From: Treponema sp.
GTDB lineage: Bacteria > Spirochaetota > Spirochaetia > Treponematales > Treponemataceae
DNA: 64,000 nt
Reading direction: 5' to 3'
NCBI GenBank assembly: GCA_017940255.1
Contig: JAGAZB010000005.1
Span: 124,001-188,000 of the forward strand
Part shown: positions 50,560-60,117 of the stretch, piece after piece
How the letters are laid out: every line of letters starts with the position of its first letter
Position numbering within the stretch: the stretch's first letter is position 1
Position numbers and translations under genes: made by a program
Notes under the pieces: generated by a model
The model's input: only the letters and a program-made list of their open reading frames with translations
Databases searched by the model: none
What the model was told of the DNA's origin: nothing

Positions 50560-52173
50560 ATGAAAAAGAAAATCAGATTTTCAATTCTTGCGGTTAAACT
50601 TCTTATGGGAGCTATTTTCTTTGGCGCCCTTATGTGCATTTTGAATAATATTGTCGGCTATGTCGAATTCAAAAAGCAGATGGAGGCCATGTATGGCACA
50701 ATTACCCGGCAGCTTGCTTATACCGGCTCCTCTTACATCGAAGGCGACTATATTTCCTCCTGGCTTTACTCCGGCCCCGATGAACACTGGGGCCTTGCAA
50801 ATGAAAAATTACAGGAACTCACCGAAACCGGCGAGCTTGCCTTTATTTACGTTACGGTCGTAGCGGAAGATTATAAATCTCGAACCTATATTTTTGATAC
50901 AATTAATGAGCTGGTAAATAGTGAACAGTATCAAATCATCCCATTTGGCAAAGTCAGCTCACTCGAAAAAAAAGACAGCGCCTACATAGAGCGCCTGCGC
51001 AATGTTATAGAAGAAGGAGAGCCATACAGCACCTTTGAATATAAAAAAGGTGGCGGACATGTTACTTCTGCAGTCCCTGTAAAAGATTCTAATAACAGAG
51101 TTGTAGCCATTATGAGTGCCGTAAAGCCGATGAAAGAAATTGCCCTCTACCGTGCAAATTATCTCAGGTCATCTATATGGTCGGCCGTTGCCCTTACAAT
51201 CGTCTTTTTGATTCTTTACACTTCCTCTCTTTATTTTGGGATTATAAAACCAATTGTGCTGATTAATGACGAAACCCTGCATTTTGCAGAAAATCATGGT
51301 GAATTAACAGGTAAACTCAAAAAAATTAAGAATATTGATGAAATTGGAACTCTTGCCAAGTCTGTAGAAAAGATGAGTAAAGACATGAGCCGTTATATTT
51401 CAGAATTAACTAATGCAACGGCAGAAAAAGAAAGGCTTGGAGCAGAGTTAAATGTTGCTAAAAACATTCAGGCCGAAATGCTGCCCCGTGTTTTTCCTCC
51501 TTATGAAAATCACCCGGAACTGGAACTTTACGCAACAATGGAACCCGCAAAGGAAGTTGGAGGTGATTTTTACGACTTTTTTATTATTGATGATGACCAC
51601 TTCTGTGTAGTTGTTGGGGATGTAAGTGGAAAAGGAGTTCCTGCAGCCCTTTTTATGGTAATTGCAAAAACACTCTTAAAAGATGCAGCCATGCATAGCG
51701 ATTCTCCGGCTGATATTTTCTCCCGGGTAAATGATATTCTGTGTGAAGGTAATGCAACCAGTCTTTTTGTAACCTGCTGGCTTGGTATTCTCACCATTTC
51801 TACCGGAGAACTGCAGTTTGCAAATGCCGGCCATACTCATCCTGTAATTCTTCATAATAATGAATATTCTTTCCTGGAATCAAAGCCGAATCTTATGCTC
51901 GGAGCCATGAGCGGAATGCCGTATAAAAATCATGACTACAAAATGGATGACGGCGACCGGCTTTTCCTTTATACAGATGGTGTTACCGAGGCAAGTAATT
52001 CTCAGAATGAACTTTATGGAGATGAACGGCTTTTGAAGGTGCTGAATTCTACAAAAGGTATGCATTCAAAAGAAATTCTTTCTTTTGTGCGTGATGATAT
52101 AGAAGGTTTCGTTAATGGTGCTCCTCAGTTTGACGATATTACAATGCTTGAAATGGCGGTGAAACATGAATAA
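50560..52173 (+). CDS. Membrane-sensor SpoIIE/RsbU-type PP2C phosphatase
   Basis: A 537-residue protein. Membrane helices lie at about 7-30 and 206-226 and enclose an extracytoplasmic, Cache-like sensor. A HAMP-like linker (about 227-280) and a short coiled coil follow. The PP2C domain (about 300-535) includes EVGGDFYDFF, VVGDVSGKGVPAALFM and FLYTDGVTEASN, which carry the metal-binding Asp residues. It should dephosphorylate a STAS antagonist such as the 52572-52871 product. AGAAG lies before the ATG. The stop overlaps the next gene by 8 nt. Confidence 0.92.
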   Translation: MKKKIRFSILAVKLLMGAIFFGALMCILNNIVGYVEFKKQMEAMYGTITRQLAYTGSSYIEGDYISSWLYSGPDEHWGLANEKLQELTETGELAFIYVTVVAEDYKSRTYIFDTINELVNSEQYQIIPFGKVSSLEKKDSAYIERLRNVIEEGEPYSTFEYKKGGGHVTSAVPVKDSNNRVVAIMSAVKPMKEIALYRANYLRSSIWSAVALTIVFLILYTSSLYFGIIKPIVLINDETLHFAENHGELTGKLKKIKNIDEIGTLAKSVEKMSKDMSRYISELTNATAEKERLGAELNVAKNIQAEMLPRVFPPYENHPELELYATMEPAKEVGGDFYDFFIIDDDHFCVVVGDVSGKGVPAALFMVIAKTLLKDAAMHSDSPADIFSRVNDILCEGNATSLFVTCWLGILTISTGELQFANAGHTHPVILHNNEYSFLESKPNLMLGAMSGMPYKNHDYKMDDGDRLFLYTDGVTEASNSQNELYGDERLLKVLNSTKGMHSKEILSFVRDDIEGFVNGAPQFDDITMLEMAVKHE

Positions 52174-52582
52174 ACAGATAGAAACTATAATGCTTCCTGC
52201 TGATGATGCAAAACTTCAGCTAGTAAATGATTTTATACACTCTTTCTTACCGGATGATGTAGACAATCTGCTTGTAAATCAAATTGACCTTGCTGTTGAA
52301 GAGATTTTTGTAAATATTGCTCATTATGCTTATTCTGGAAAGGGTGGTGAGGCTGAAGTTTCCTGTATTCTTTCAGATGGAGTAATTACAATTTCTTTTA
52401 CAGATAAAGGAAAGCCTTTTAATCCCCTTGAAAAAGAAGACCCCGATATTACACTTTCTGCAGAAGAAAGAAAAATCGGGGGTCTTGGAATTTTCCTTAC
52501 CAAAAAGTTTATGGATAAGGTTTGGTATGTTTATGAAGATGGCAGAAATAAACTGTCATTTTCAAAGAAAATTATTCAATAG
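52166..52582 (+). CDS. RsbW-like anti-sigma/HATPase serine kinase
   Basis: A 138-residue GHKL ATP-binding protein. The N box is DLAVEEIFVNIAHYAY (about 38-53), the G1 box TDKGKPFNPL and the G2 box GGLGIFLTKKF. In partner-switching systems such proteins bind a sigma factor or phosphorylate a STAS antagonist. It is translationally coupled to the phosphatase gene. The 3' end overlaps the oppositely transcribed STAS gene by 11 bp. Confidence 0.92.
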   Translation: MNKQIETIMLPADDAKLQLVNDFIHSFLPDDVDNLLVNQIDLAVEEIFVNIAHYAYSGKGGEAEVSCILSDGVITISFTDKGKPFNPLEKEDPDITLSAEERKIGGLGIFLTKKFMDKVWYVYEDGRNKLSFSKKIIQ

Positions 52583-52871
52583 TAAGAACTGCATCCATTC
52601 CGGTTGCTTCAAATACCTGTCTGCAGAATTCAGAAGGGGAGCGCAGTATCATTTTGCCGCCCACGGCAATCATCATTTTCTGGGCAAGAAGAACTACTCT
52701 TAAGCCCGCACTTGAAATGTATTCAACTCCCTGCAGGTTCATGTATAAAATCACCTTTTCTTTAGAAACTTCTTTTACTTTTGTTTCCAGTTGTGGTGCG
52801 GTAGTTGTATCAAGTCTTCCTTTTACAATTAATTCAATTGTTCCCTGAGCTTTATTTACTGTGATATCCAT
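52572..52871 (-). CDS. STAS-domain anti-sigma factor antagonist (RsbV/SpoIIAA-like)
   Basis: A 99-residue single STAS domain. GRLDTTTAPQLE (18-29) and YISSAGLRVVL (51-61) are the family motifs, and Ser53 or Ser54 is the likely phosphorylation site. The gene converges on the kinase gene with overlapping 3' ends, so the three components lie together but on two strands. TGAGGA precedes the ATG. Confidence 0.92.
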   Translation of the reverse strand: MDITVNKAQGTIELIVKGRLDTTTAPQLETKVKEVSKEKVILYMNLQGVEYISSAGLRVVLLAQKMMIAVGGKMILRSPSEFCRQVFEATGMDAVLTIE

Positions 52872-52890
52872 TTTATCCTCACTTAATATT

Positions 52891-53871
52891 TTATATTGTT
52901 ATTCCAATTTCTGAACGGCAGATTCTAAAGCCCAGACTGCTGCTTTTTCCGTGAGGGGCACTTCCACTGCGGAAGAAAACCGTGCATTGCTGAGGGTCAT
53001 CAAGCCAGCTGCCGCCTCTTTTTACGTGCATATTTCCCATGGTCGGGCCGTGTGGGTTTGTCTGCTCTCCGGCTGGAAGTTCGTTTGCAAAATAGTCCCA
53101 GCACCATTCGGCAACATTTCCGCTCATATCATAAAGCCTGAGGCTGTTAGAAATTTTTGTTGCAACATCGTGGGTGGTAATGGCACTGTTTTCTCCGTAC
53201 CAGGCAACTTCATTTATGTTATCGCTTCCCGAAAATTCGTATGTTCCTGAGTTTATGCCGCCCCGCGCTGCAAATTCCCACTCCGCTTCAGTAGGCAGGC
53301 GGAAGCCATTTGCCGCAAAGTTACATTCAATTCTTTTCCAAACCGGGCTGGTTGCCTCAAATCCGCTTAAATCTGTATGGTTCCCGATAGAATAGCAGGG
53401 TGTAAGTCCGTTCATTATGCTTAAAGCATTGCAATAGATGATTGCTTCGCACCAGTTCACAGATTCCACAGGACGGTCTTCGCCTTTCAGTTTTGAAGGA
53501 TTTTGTCCCATTACATGCGCAAACTGTTTTTGAGTTACAGGAGTTTCTCCCATATTAAAAGAAGTAAGTGTTATAAGACTGTTTGAAGTGCCGCTGCCCA
53601 TCATAAACTGGCCGCCGTGCACAAGAACTGTTTTTGGAATGTGAGTGAGCTTTACACTTGATTTTTCTTTTGGCTGATTCTGTAAAGTTCCGGATTTTAC
53701 AACACGAACAGGCACTCCGCACTGGGAGCAAAAACGGTCAACCGTAGAAAGCGCGTTGCCGCATTCCGGACACGAACGGAAAACCTGGATTTTTCCCACC
53801 GGGTATCCGCAGTTAAAACAAAAATTTGCTTCGTCTGAAAGTTCTTTTCCGCATTTAATACACTTTGCCAT
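52891..53871 (-). CDS. Zinc-ribbon/SUMF1 (formylglycine-generating-enzyme-like) protein
   Basis: A 326-residue protein. Two zinc ribbons occupy the N-terminus (CIKCGKEL...CFNCG and CPECGNAL...CSQCG, residues 4-58). From about 78 there is a sulfatase-modifying-factor domain: GGQFMMGSG, RLPTEAEWEFAARGG, YDMSGNVAEWCWDYF and RGGSWLDDP. Many bacterial SUMF1 domains are not true sulfatase activators and serve as lectin-like or structural modules. No sulfatase gene is near. TATAAT lies 8 nt before the ATG. Confidence 0.9.
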   Translation of the reverse strand: MAKCIKCGKELSDEANFCFNCGYPVGKIQVFRSCPECGNALSTVDRFCSQCGVPVRVVKSGTLQNQPKEKSSVKLTHIPKTVLVHGGQFMMGSGTSNSLITLTSFNMGETPVTQKQFAHVMGQNPSKLKGEDRPVESVNWCEAIIYCNALSIMNGLTPCYSIGNHTDLSGFEATSPVWKRIECNFAANGFRLPTEAEWEFAARGGINSGTYEFSGSDNINEVAWYGENSAITTHDVATKISNSLRLYDMSGNVAEWCWDYFANELPAGEQTNPHGPTMGNMHVKRGGSWLDDPQQCTVFFRSGSAPHGKSSSLGFRICRSEIGITI

Positions 53872-53894
53872 ATAGAAAAATTATACCACAGCTT

Positions 53895-55238
53895 TTAATT
53901 CCAGTCACGTTGAATATATGTCTGGCGTGGTCTGGCTGTAATTTCTACACGGCGGTTCTGGGCTCGGCCCTGTTCTGTTTCGTTGTCGGCAATAGGCATT
54001 GTTCCGCCAAAACCTTTATAACTGAAGAGACTTTCGTCAATGCCTTCATTTATGAGGGCGTTCATAACGGTTCGGGTTCGCTCAATAGAAAGGTTCAGCT
54101 GGCCAACTGGTTTTCCAACATCGGCCGTGTGTCCTTCAATCAAAATTGTGTATCCGTCATCTATAAGCAGATTTTTAAGGTTTAATGCAATAGCTTCTAT
54201 TCTTGTTTTTTCTGAAGGCAAGAGTTCTGGAGAATCCGGATAGAATTTCAAATCAACAAAGAACTTAATTCCGTCTATTGAGTCTGTAACAGTAACATCA
54301 GGCACCTTATTTTCATAAAAATACTGTTTGATGCTGTTGTACTGTACATAATAAGAAGGCTGCTTTTCTGGAATAGAGATTTTATAAATTAAGTTTTCTT
54401 TATTCAGGAGGATTACAACTTTTCCCTGGCGCATAAGTTCAACATTTCCGGGAACGGTAAATATTTTAAGAGCGTCTTTGTGTTTAATCACAGGGTCTGT
54501 TCTGTTTCTTCCAAAAACCTGTGTTGCCTTGATGTAAAGAGGATCGCCTCCAACACGGTCTTCGTAAAGTGTTGTATCATCAGAATAGTGATAGGCAACC
54601 ATGTCTTTTTCTTTGATTACTTCCGGCGAAACCTGGTTTCTTTCGTAAACTGTTTCCATGTTTTCATCCCAGATTTTTGGGAAAAAACAAGGGTAGGTTT
54701 CGCTTTTTACGTATTCGCCATGAACAGGCAGTGCGTCTCTTGCATCAATAATAATGCCTGAATACTGGCGGGAAGGTACAATATCAATCGGTTTTTCCGG
54801 ATTATAAGGATGATTATGGCGTACCAGCTGTCTTGTAAGGGAATTTGTGTTTACTGTGTTTTTTGTTTTAAGATATTTCAAATCCTGAGTAAAAACATCC
54901 GGGGTTTTATAGCCGCCCATAATAAAGTGGTAAATCTGGTCCAGAGTAAGTTCGTTATCAATCACCATGTCAGAAAGATTTTTTTCTGAGTTTTCAAAAA
55001 GTGAAAGGAGAGGGCCCTGAATAAGAGGCGGCATTTTTGCCTTTATCTGCTGGGAGGCGGTTTTCTTGCCGGAAGGCATTTCTAAGCCCGCCTTAAGAGT
55101 GTCCATCGTTATATCTGTTGTAAAATCTCTTGTAATCCAGTTTATGCTGCTAACGGCTTCTACAGAAGGCTCTTTTGCCCCTGCCGTAAATGTTAATAGA
55201 GAAAGAAGTCCGATTGAAAAAATTACTTTAGTATTCAT
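53895..55238 (-). CDS. OmpA family envelope protein
   Basis: A 447-residue exported protein with a signal peptide (about 1-21, ending TAGAKEP). The N-terminal 300 residues are a beta-rich domain of unknown type (TQVFGRNRTDPVIKHKDALKI). Residues about 325-440 are an OmpA C-terminal peptidoglycan-binding domain, with ILIEGHTADVGKPVGQLNLSIERTR in outline and GRAQNRRVEI. It probably tethers the outer membrane to peptidoglycan. The lytic transglycosylase gene is 15 nt upstream in the same operon. Confidence 0.9.
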   Translation of the reverse strand: MNTKVIFSIGLLSLLTFTAGAKEPSVEAVSSINWITRDFTTDITMDTLKAGLEMPSGKKTASQQIKAKMPPLIQGPLLSLFENSEKNLSDMVIDNELTLDQIYHFIMGGYKTPDVFTQDLKYLKTKNTVNTNSLTRQLVRHNHPYNPEKPIDIVPSRQYSGIIIDARDALPVHGEYVKSETYPCFFPKIWDENMETVYERNQVSPEVIKEKDMVAYHYSDDTTLYEDRVGGDPLYIKATQVFGRNRTDPVIKHKDALKIFTVPGNVELMRQGKVVILLNKENLIYKISIPEKQPSYYVQYNSIKQYFYENKVPDVTVTDSIDGIKFFVDLKFYPDSPELLPSEKTRIEAIALNLKNLLIDDGYTILIEGHTADVGKPVGQLNLSIERTRTVMNALINEGIDESLFSYKGFGGTMPIADNETEQGRAQNRRVEITARPRQTYIQRDWN

Positions 55239-55253
55239 CTCTTGATTTTCGGT

Positions 55254-56576
55254 TTATTTTGCCGGAATGTAAAGTATTTTCCCTATTTTGAGTATGGCAT
55301 TTTCTTCTATGTTGTTCAGGTCGCAGATGGCCTGAACGGTAACTTTGTAGCGGCGGGAAATTGACCATAGTGAATCTCCTGCAGAAACTGTATATTTAAT
55401 TGGGAATTCAATTGGCTCTATTTTTTCCAGAGCGTCCAGGGCGCTTTGCTTCATGCCAAGTGGAAGGCGGATTTCACTCTTTTTTGCCGGATGGGTCATG
55501 CCCATAACGTAAGAAGGGTTCAGTCTTTTTATGGTGGAAGTTTCCATCCTCATTTCCTGGGCAAGCTGGCTCAAAGAGTAGGCCTTATTTACAGTAACGT
55601 AATCAAAGTTCCCGTTTTTTTCGTTTTCCAGTATTTCAAACTCTTCTTCATGGGAAGGCAGGTCTATTCCGTAGTAGCGGCTGTTTATTGCAAGGTCTGC
55701 AATGGCAATAAGTTTTGGCACATAATTTGCAGTTTGAGAAGGCAGAAGATTATGGTCGAGAAGATACCAGAAATCTATTTTTGTGTCTTCCGGGGCACTG
55801 GCTTTTGCTTTTTTTATTGTGCGATTTAAGGCTCCCATTCCGCAGTTGTAGGCGGCAATTGCAAGAAACCAGTCGTCAAACTGTTTGTAATTATCCTGAA
55901 GCTTTTTTAGTGCTGCGTCTGTTGATTTCCAGGGATCCAGTCTTTCATCAACATAATCGTTCAGAGTTAAAAAAGGCCATACACTGTTTGCCATAAACTG
56001 CCACATCCCAATTGCACCCGAACGCGACTTTGCATTTGTTTTATAGTTTGATTCAACCACAGGCAGATATTCCAGAATCTCTGGAACTTCGTTATCTTGA
56101 ACGGCTTTTCTAACGTAAAGCCTGTATTCCATTGCGTTTTCCAGATAAGAGTGGAGCAGGGCAGACCATTTTGGAGAAAGATACTGGCGGCGGAATTTTT
56201 CTACTTCCGGGCGGGCAAGAATTTCTTCTGTTGTAAGACCAATTATTTTTTTCTGAGGAAAATCTATGGTAATTCCCTCTGGGTGTATTACTTCGGTATT
56301 GTCAGGGGCGGGAAAGTTTGCCTGGACAAGAGCTTCCGCCGCTAATGCATCTGAGTTTAATTCTTCATCTGGGATTTTTTCTTCCAGCTGATTAGAAACA
56401 GGGATTTCTGTTTCAGAAATATCTGCAGCAGGAATTTCCTGCGGAGAAATCTCCTGTGGTGAAAGGTCCTTTGCCGCTACTTCAGCTGACTCTTCCTGTG
56501 CATAAAGACCTGGTGCGGTAAGTGTGCTTAGAGAAATGAAAATAACAGTGAAAATAGAGTGAAGTTTACGCTTCAT
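55254..56576 (-). CDS. MltD-like lytic transglycosylase with LysM domain
   Basis: A 440-residue exported protein with a signal peptide of about 26 residues. A Pro/Glu/Ile-rich linker follows (repeats of SPQEI and related, about 37-60). The SLT domain has the catalytic Glu in YLPVVESNYKTNAKSRSGA and the GMWQFM motif (about 170-200). A C-terminal LysM domain (about 394-438: YTVSAGDSLWSISRRYKV) binds peptidoglycan. It cleaves glycan strands to anhydromuropeptides. The start overlaps the upstream TPR lipoprotein stop by one base. Confidence 0.92.
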   Translation of the reverse strand: MKRKLHSIFTVIFISLSTLTAPGLYAQEESAEVAAKDLSPQEISPQEIPAADISETEIPVSNQLEEKIPDEELNSDALAAEALVQANFPAPDNTEVIHPEGITIDFPQKKIIGLTTEEILARPEVEKFRRQYLSPKWSALLHSYLENAMEYRLYVRKAVQDNEVPEILEYLPVVESNYKTNAKSRSGAIGMWQFMANSVWPFLTLNDYVDERLDPWKSTDAALKKLQDNYKQFDDWFLAIAAYNCGMGALNRTIKKAKASAPEDTKIDFWYLLDHNLLPSQTANYVPKLIAIADLAINSRYYGIDLPSHEEEFEILENEKNGNFDYVTVNKAYSLSQLAQEMRMETSTIKRLNPSYVMGMTHPAKKSEIRLPLGMKQSALDALEKIEPIEFPIKYTVSAGDSLWSISRRYKVTVQAICDLNNIEENAILKIGKILYIPAK

Positions 56577-57625
56577 TAGAGTTTATTACCCATGTAAATG
56601 CCGGCCCATTCCCAGTTTCCGTGGATATCAGGGTCTACAGGGAAATTAACTTTTCTGAAATAAAGGTACCACACCGGAATGTAAGTAGACCATCCCCAGG
56701 TACGTAAATAGGCTTCGTTAGGGTTAGAGGCTTCATCTAAAGTTTCGCTTACACGAATTCTGTTTCCCCTCATAAAACTGCGCATAGAAAACTCTTCCTG
56801 GGAGTTAGCGTCCATTTCGTCCTGCTTCCATGACATAGAGAAGAAGTTTACTTTTGCCTTGTATTTATCAAGAGCGCGCCAGTCGTAATTTCTGATTGCT
56901 TTTCTAACGGCCTGCTCAAGTGCCGGCAGACTGTCAAAGGTCCAGTCTTTAGATGAATTATTAAAGTCTACAAAATGGCGGGCGTTTTTGTAAGCGTCCG
57001 GTTCTCCTGCAATCTGAATGGTTGTGGCGTCCGGCTGTTGCAAAAAGAGAGTGTAGTTCTTAAGAGCCTGCTCCCACTGACTGTCTTTTTCATATTCAGT
57101 AGCCAGATGCAGGTAGAGTTCTGTTGTGTTTATGTTTTCCGGGAACCTGGTGATTATTTCGTTGAAATACTTAATTCTGTGGGAAGGTGTTTTACTAATC
57201 TGAATAAGATTTTGCAGACACATAAAGTGCACGGAATTGCCCTTTACAAGAAGATCCTGACACTGCTGCAAAATCCTGTCAAAATAGTATTCTGCAACCG
57301 GTTCAGCCCCCATAGAAAGGTAAGCATAGGCTGTCATAAGCAGCCAGTAAGAGTTGTAAGTGTCTTGAGGATTCTGTTCTACATGGTCAGTTAAAAACAG
57401 AATGAGCCCCTGGTAGTCTTTTTCAAGAAGATAGGAATTTGCCAGCTGATTAATTATTGAATACTGCTGTTTTTCATTCAAACTTTTGTCTTCCAGAAGC
57501 ATTCTAAGCTGATTTTGTGAATTATCCTGAGAGGAAGAAACTTGTCTTGTTTTAGTATTTTTGCAGGAAATCAGGAGAAGTGCACAGAGCAGTCCTGTAC
57601 AGACCTTTATCTTCTTTAAATTCAT
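56576..57625 (-). CDS. TPR-like lipoprotein of unknown function
   Basis: A 349-residue protein with a lipoprotein signal (lipobox LLISC, Cys near 21). Residues 40-200 are helical hairpins resembling tetratricopeptide repeats (QLANSYLLEKDYQGLILFL; LHLATEYEKDSQWEQALKNY). The C-terminal 120 residues are Trp/Tyr-rich with no recognised fold. Its position as first gene of the OmpA/transglycosylase operon suggests an envelope scaffold role. Confidence 0.8.
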   Translation of the reverse strand: MNLKKIKVCTGLLCALLLISCKNTKTRQVSSSQDNSQNQLRMLLEDKSLNEKQQYSIINQLANSYLLEKDYQGLILFLTDHVEQNPQDTYNSYWLLMTAYAYLSMGAEPVAEYYFDRILQQCQDLLVKGNSVHFMCLQNLIQISKTPSHRIKYFNEIITRFPENINTTELYLHLATEYEKDSQWEQALKNYTLFLQQPDATTIQIAGEPDAYKNARHFVDFNNSSKDWTFDSLPALEQAVRKAIRNYDWRALDKYKAKVNFFSMSWKQDEMDANSQEEFSMRSFMRGNRIRVSETLDEASNPNEAYLRTWGWSTYIPVWYLYFRKVNFPVDPDIHGNWEWAGIYMGNKL

Positions 57626-57691
57626 ATTTTTGAATTTATCATAGTGAAATATTATTGTAAAGATTAAATAATACTAGTATTATAAATAATA

Positions 57692-58297
57692 ATGAAGAAA
57701 AATTTTTTTATTCTATATTATATTCTCTTACCTGTTGAATGTATTCTAGCTCTTCTAAATGCTGTTATACTTTTTATGCATTCAAGAATCGCTTCTTTTG
57801 ATTTATTTATTACAAGCATGCTGATTTTACAGATTCTTATTGCTGTAATAGCACTGGTTATAAATCTTATATTTCAAAAGAAAGCAGTTCCCCTGTATAT
57901 AAGCCTTCTGGTTTTTTGCTGGGCCGTAATGAGTGCTGTAGTATATCTTTCTTCATTTGGAATTGCTGAATTCTGGCCATGCTTTGTAGTTCTTGCTGGA
58001 ATTCTGCTCATTATTTCTGGATTATATAAATACAAGAAGTTAAAATTCGGATTCGTTATTCCGTCTTTTACGCTTATCGGAATGGGTGGATGGTACCTGC
58101 TTTTTTCATTTAAGATTATTAAATTTTCTTTTTTGACAATAGCAGCTATTTTGGGGCCGGTCTTTATGCTTGCCATTGCTGTTTTCTTAATTCTCTTCTT
58201 CCTTGCTCAACAGCGTCATAAGGAATTGGTGATAAAGGATGAAAATACAGGTACTTTTGAAGATGAGGATGTTCCTTTAGATAGACTGGATGATTAA
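57692..58297 (+). CDS. Polytopic membrane protein, unknown
   Basis: A 201-residue protein with about six hydrophobic helices (roughly 5-28, 35-58, 66-88, 92-110, 118-140, 150-176) and an acidic soluble tail (ENTGTFEDEDVPLDRLDD). No family is recognised. The ATG at 57692 lies 5-8 nt after a TATTAT/TATAAA box without a Shine-Dalgarno. The next gene starts 13 nt downstream, so they probably form an operon. Confidence 0.75.
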   Translation: MKKNFFILYYILLPVECILALLNAVILFMHSRIASFDLFITSMLILQILIAVIALVINLIFQKKAVPLYISLLVFCWAVMSAVVYLSSFGIAEFWPCFVVLAGILLIISGLYKYKKLKFGFVIPSFTLIGMGGWYLLFSFKIIKFSFLTIAAILGPVFMLAIAVFLILFFLAQQRHKELVIKDENTGTFEDEDVPLDRLDD

Positions 58298-58310
58298 CAG
58301 GTGAGCAGGA

Positions 58311-60053
58311 TTGTATAAGTCTTATGCTGCATGTTTCAAACTTCTCTTTGTGCTGATTGCAATTAGTTTCTGTAATCCGCTTTTTGCCGCAAAGAAAAAA
58401 AAGGCGGCAGATACTAGTGTGTCCACTCAGAAAACAGACACTTCTAAAGGCGAAACAATAAAACTTCCAGTTCCAAATAAAAAGACCTTTTTTTATAAAA
58501 TTGATTCAGAAGTTCTGCAGGGTGTAGAAATCGGTTCTCCAGAAAGTATTCGTTCTGCAATGTCATTAATCAGAAAGAGTAAGGGTGATTATGAAGAAAA
58601 CGAGAAGGTTTTAATCAATATTGCTGCCGAAATAATGAAGTATGCCTGGCCTTCAGAAAAAATCACCTGGGAAATTCCTGCCGTAAATGCAGATAATACT
58701 TATCTGGGGGCAGTTTACATGGCCAGACAGGGCGTTTTTGATTCCAGCACCGGAAATGTAGATTTTCTTTCCATTATTCTGCCGGCCCTTGTTCTCCTCA
58801 ATCCTATTGCTTCTGATACTGTTGTTGCTCAGTGCGAAATTCCTGTAAAAACCGCTCTTGCAATTCGTCCTGAATCGGTTTTGGCTCAATATCTTATGGC
58901 TCTTTTTAATGAAAGAAAAGGGCTTGTACAGGATGCGGCAAGTTGTATGGCTTCGGTTTATAAAAGTTGTCCTGCTGTAGAAGAAGTTTCTCTGGCCTAT
59001 GTAAGACTTTTGCGTCAGAACGGTCAGTATGATAAGGCTCTGGAAGTTCTTGGAAAAGTTTCCGGCGATTCAAACGATATTCGTATTTTAAAACAGAATG
59101 CCTATATCGCCTTTGAAAAAAAAGACTATTCTTCGGCTGAATTGTACGTTGCTCGTGTTCTTCAGCAGGCACCAAACGATCTTGAATTTGTTTTATTCCG
59201 TGCAAAAATCCTCATAGAAAAAAATGATTATATACATGCGGTTTCGCTTTTGGATATGTACGCCAGACAGGATAACACTTCAATTGATTATTTAATTCTG
59301 CGTGCAAAAGTTCAGCTGGACTGGAGTAAAAACACGGCTTCTGCTACAGAAACAGTTGAAAAAGCACTTGAACTCTACCCGGACAATAAAGATGCCCTGA
59401 TGTTTGCCGCCAGAATTTCCTCTATGACAGATTCCCCTGTAGCCGGAAAATATGCAGATGAACTTACTGCAAAAATCCTTTCTGCCGACCCAGAAAATCT
59501 GCAGGCCATGGAATATGCTCTGGAAGGGCTCGTTCAGCGCGAAAACTGGCAGGAAGCCTATTCAATCTGCAAAAAACTGATTCAGTCTAAAACAATGACT
59601 TCTGAATTAGTAGAAAAGTATGTAACTATCTGTATAAAACTTGGAAAAGCACAGGAAGCTTTTGATTATGTTCGCAAGGTTTATGATGCAAATTCTTCCG
59701 ATGAAGTTTTAATGCAGGCTTATGTTCTGGCCTATTGTCAGGTTGGAAATCGTGATTCTGTACTTCGTTATCTGGATACTCAAATTGCAACTGCTACTCC
59801 TAAAATGAAGTCTTATCTTCTATATAGAAGAAGTTTTCTTCAGCTTACCGAAAATAATATTCTGGCCGATTTACGTTCAAGTTTGATTTCAAATCCTCGT
59901 AACAGCGATGCCCTTTTCCGCCTTTATGAAATTTATTATGACAAAAAAGATTACCGCAAAGCCCAGTATTATCTGCGTCAGGTAGTTGCAATCAATCCAA
60001 ATGATTCCTCTGTCAAGAAACTTAACGAAGCGTTGACTAAGTTGATACAATAA
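58311..60053 (+). CDS. Secreted tetratricopeptide-repeat protein
   Basis: A 580-residue protein. The start is TTG 58311 with AGGTGAG 7 nt upstream; nearby ATGs are out of frame. The signal peptide runs to about residue 27 (FCNPLFAAKKK). From about 160 to 575 the sequence is a series of TPR-type helical hairpins (for example LRQNGQYDKALEVLGKV, FEKKDYSSAELYVARVLQ and YEIYYDKKDYRKAQYYLRQVVAINPND in outline). It is probably a periplasmic adaptor; no partner can be named. Confidence 0.82.
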   Translation: MYKSYAACFKLLFVLIAISFCNPLFAAKKKKAADTSVSTQKTDTSKGETIKLPVPNKKTFFYKIDSEVLQGVEIGSPESIRSAMSLIRKSKGDYEENEKVLINIAAEIMKYAWPSEKITWEIPAVNADNTYLGAVYMARQGVFDSSTGNVDFLSIILPALVLLNPIASDTVVAQCEIPVKTALAIRPESVLAQYLMALFNERKGLVQDAASCMASVYKSCPAVEEVSLAYVRLLRQNGQYDKALEVLGKVSGDSNDIRILKQNAYIAFEKKDYSSAELYVARVLQQAPNDLEFVLFRAKILIEKNDYIHAVSLLDMYARQDNTSIDYLILRAKVQLDWSKNTASATETVEKALELYPDNKDALMFAARISSMTDSPVAGKYADELTAKILSADPENLQAMEYALEGLVQRENWQEAYSICKKLIQSKTMTSELVEKYVTICIKLGKAQEAFDYVRKVYDANSSDEVLMQAYVLAYCQVGNRDSVLRYLDTQIATATPKMKSYLLYRRSFLQLTENNILADLRSSLISNPRNSDALFRLYEIYYDKKDYRKAQYYLRQVVAINPNDSSVKKLNEALTKLIQ

Positions 60054-60117
60054 AATAAACTTATTTCAAAATACAGGTAAATTGACCGCAAAAAGCGGCA
60101 TATCATAGGAGTTAAAT

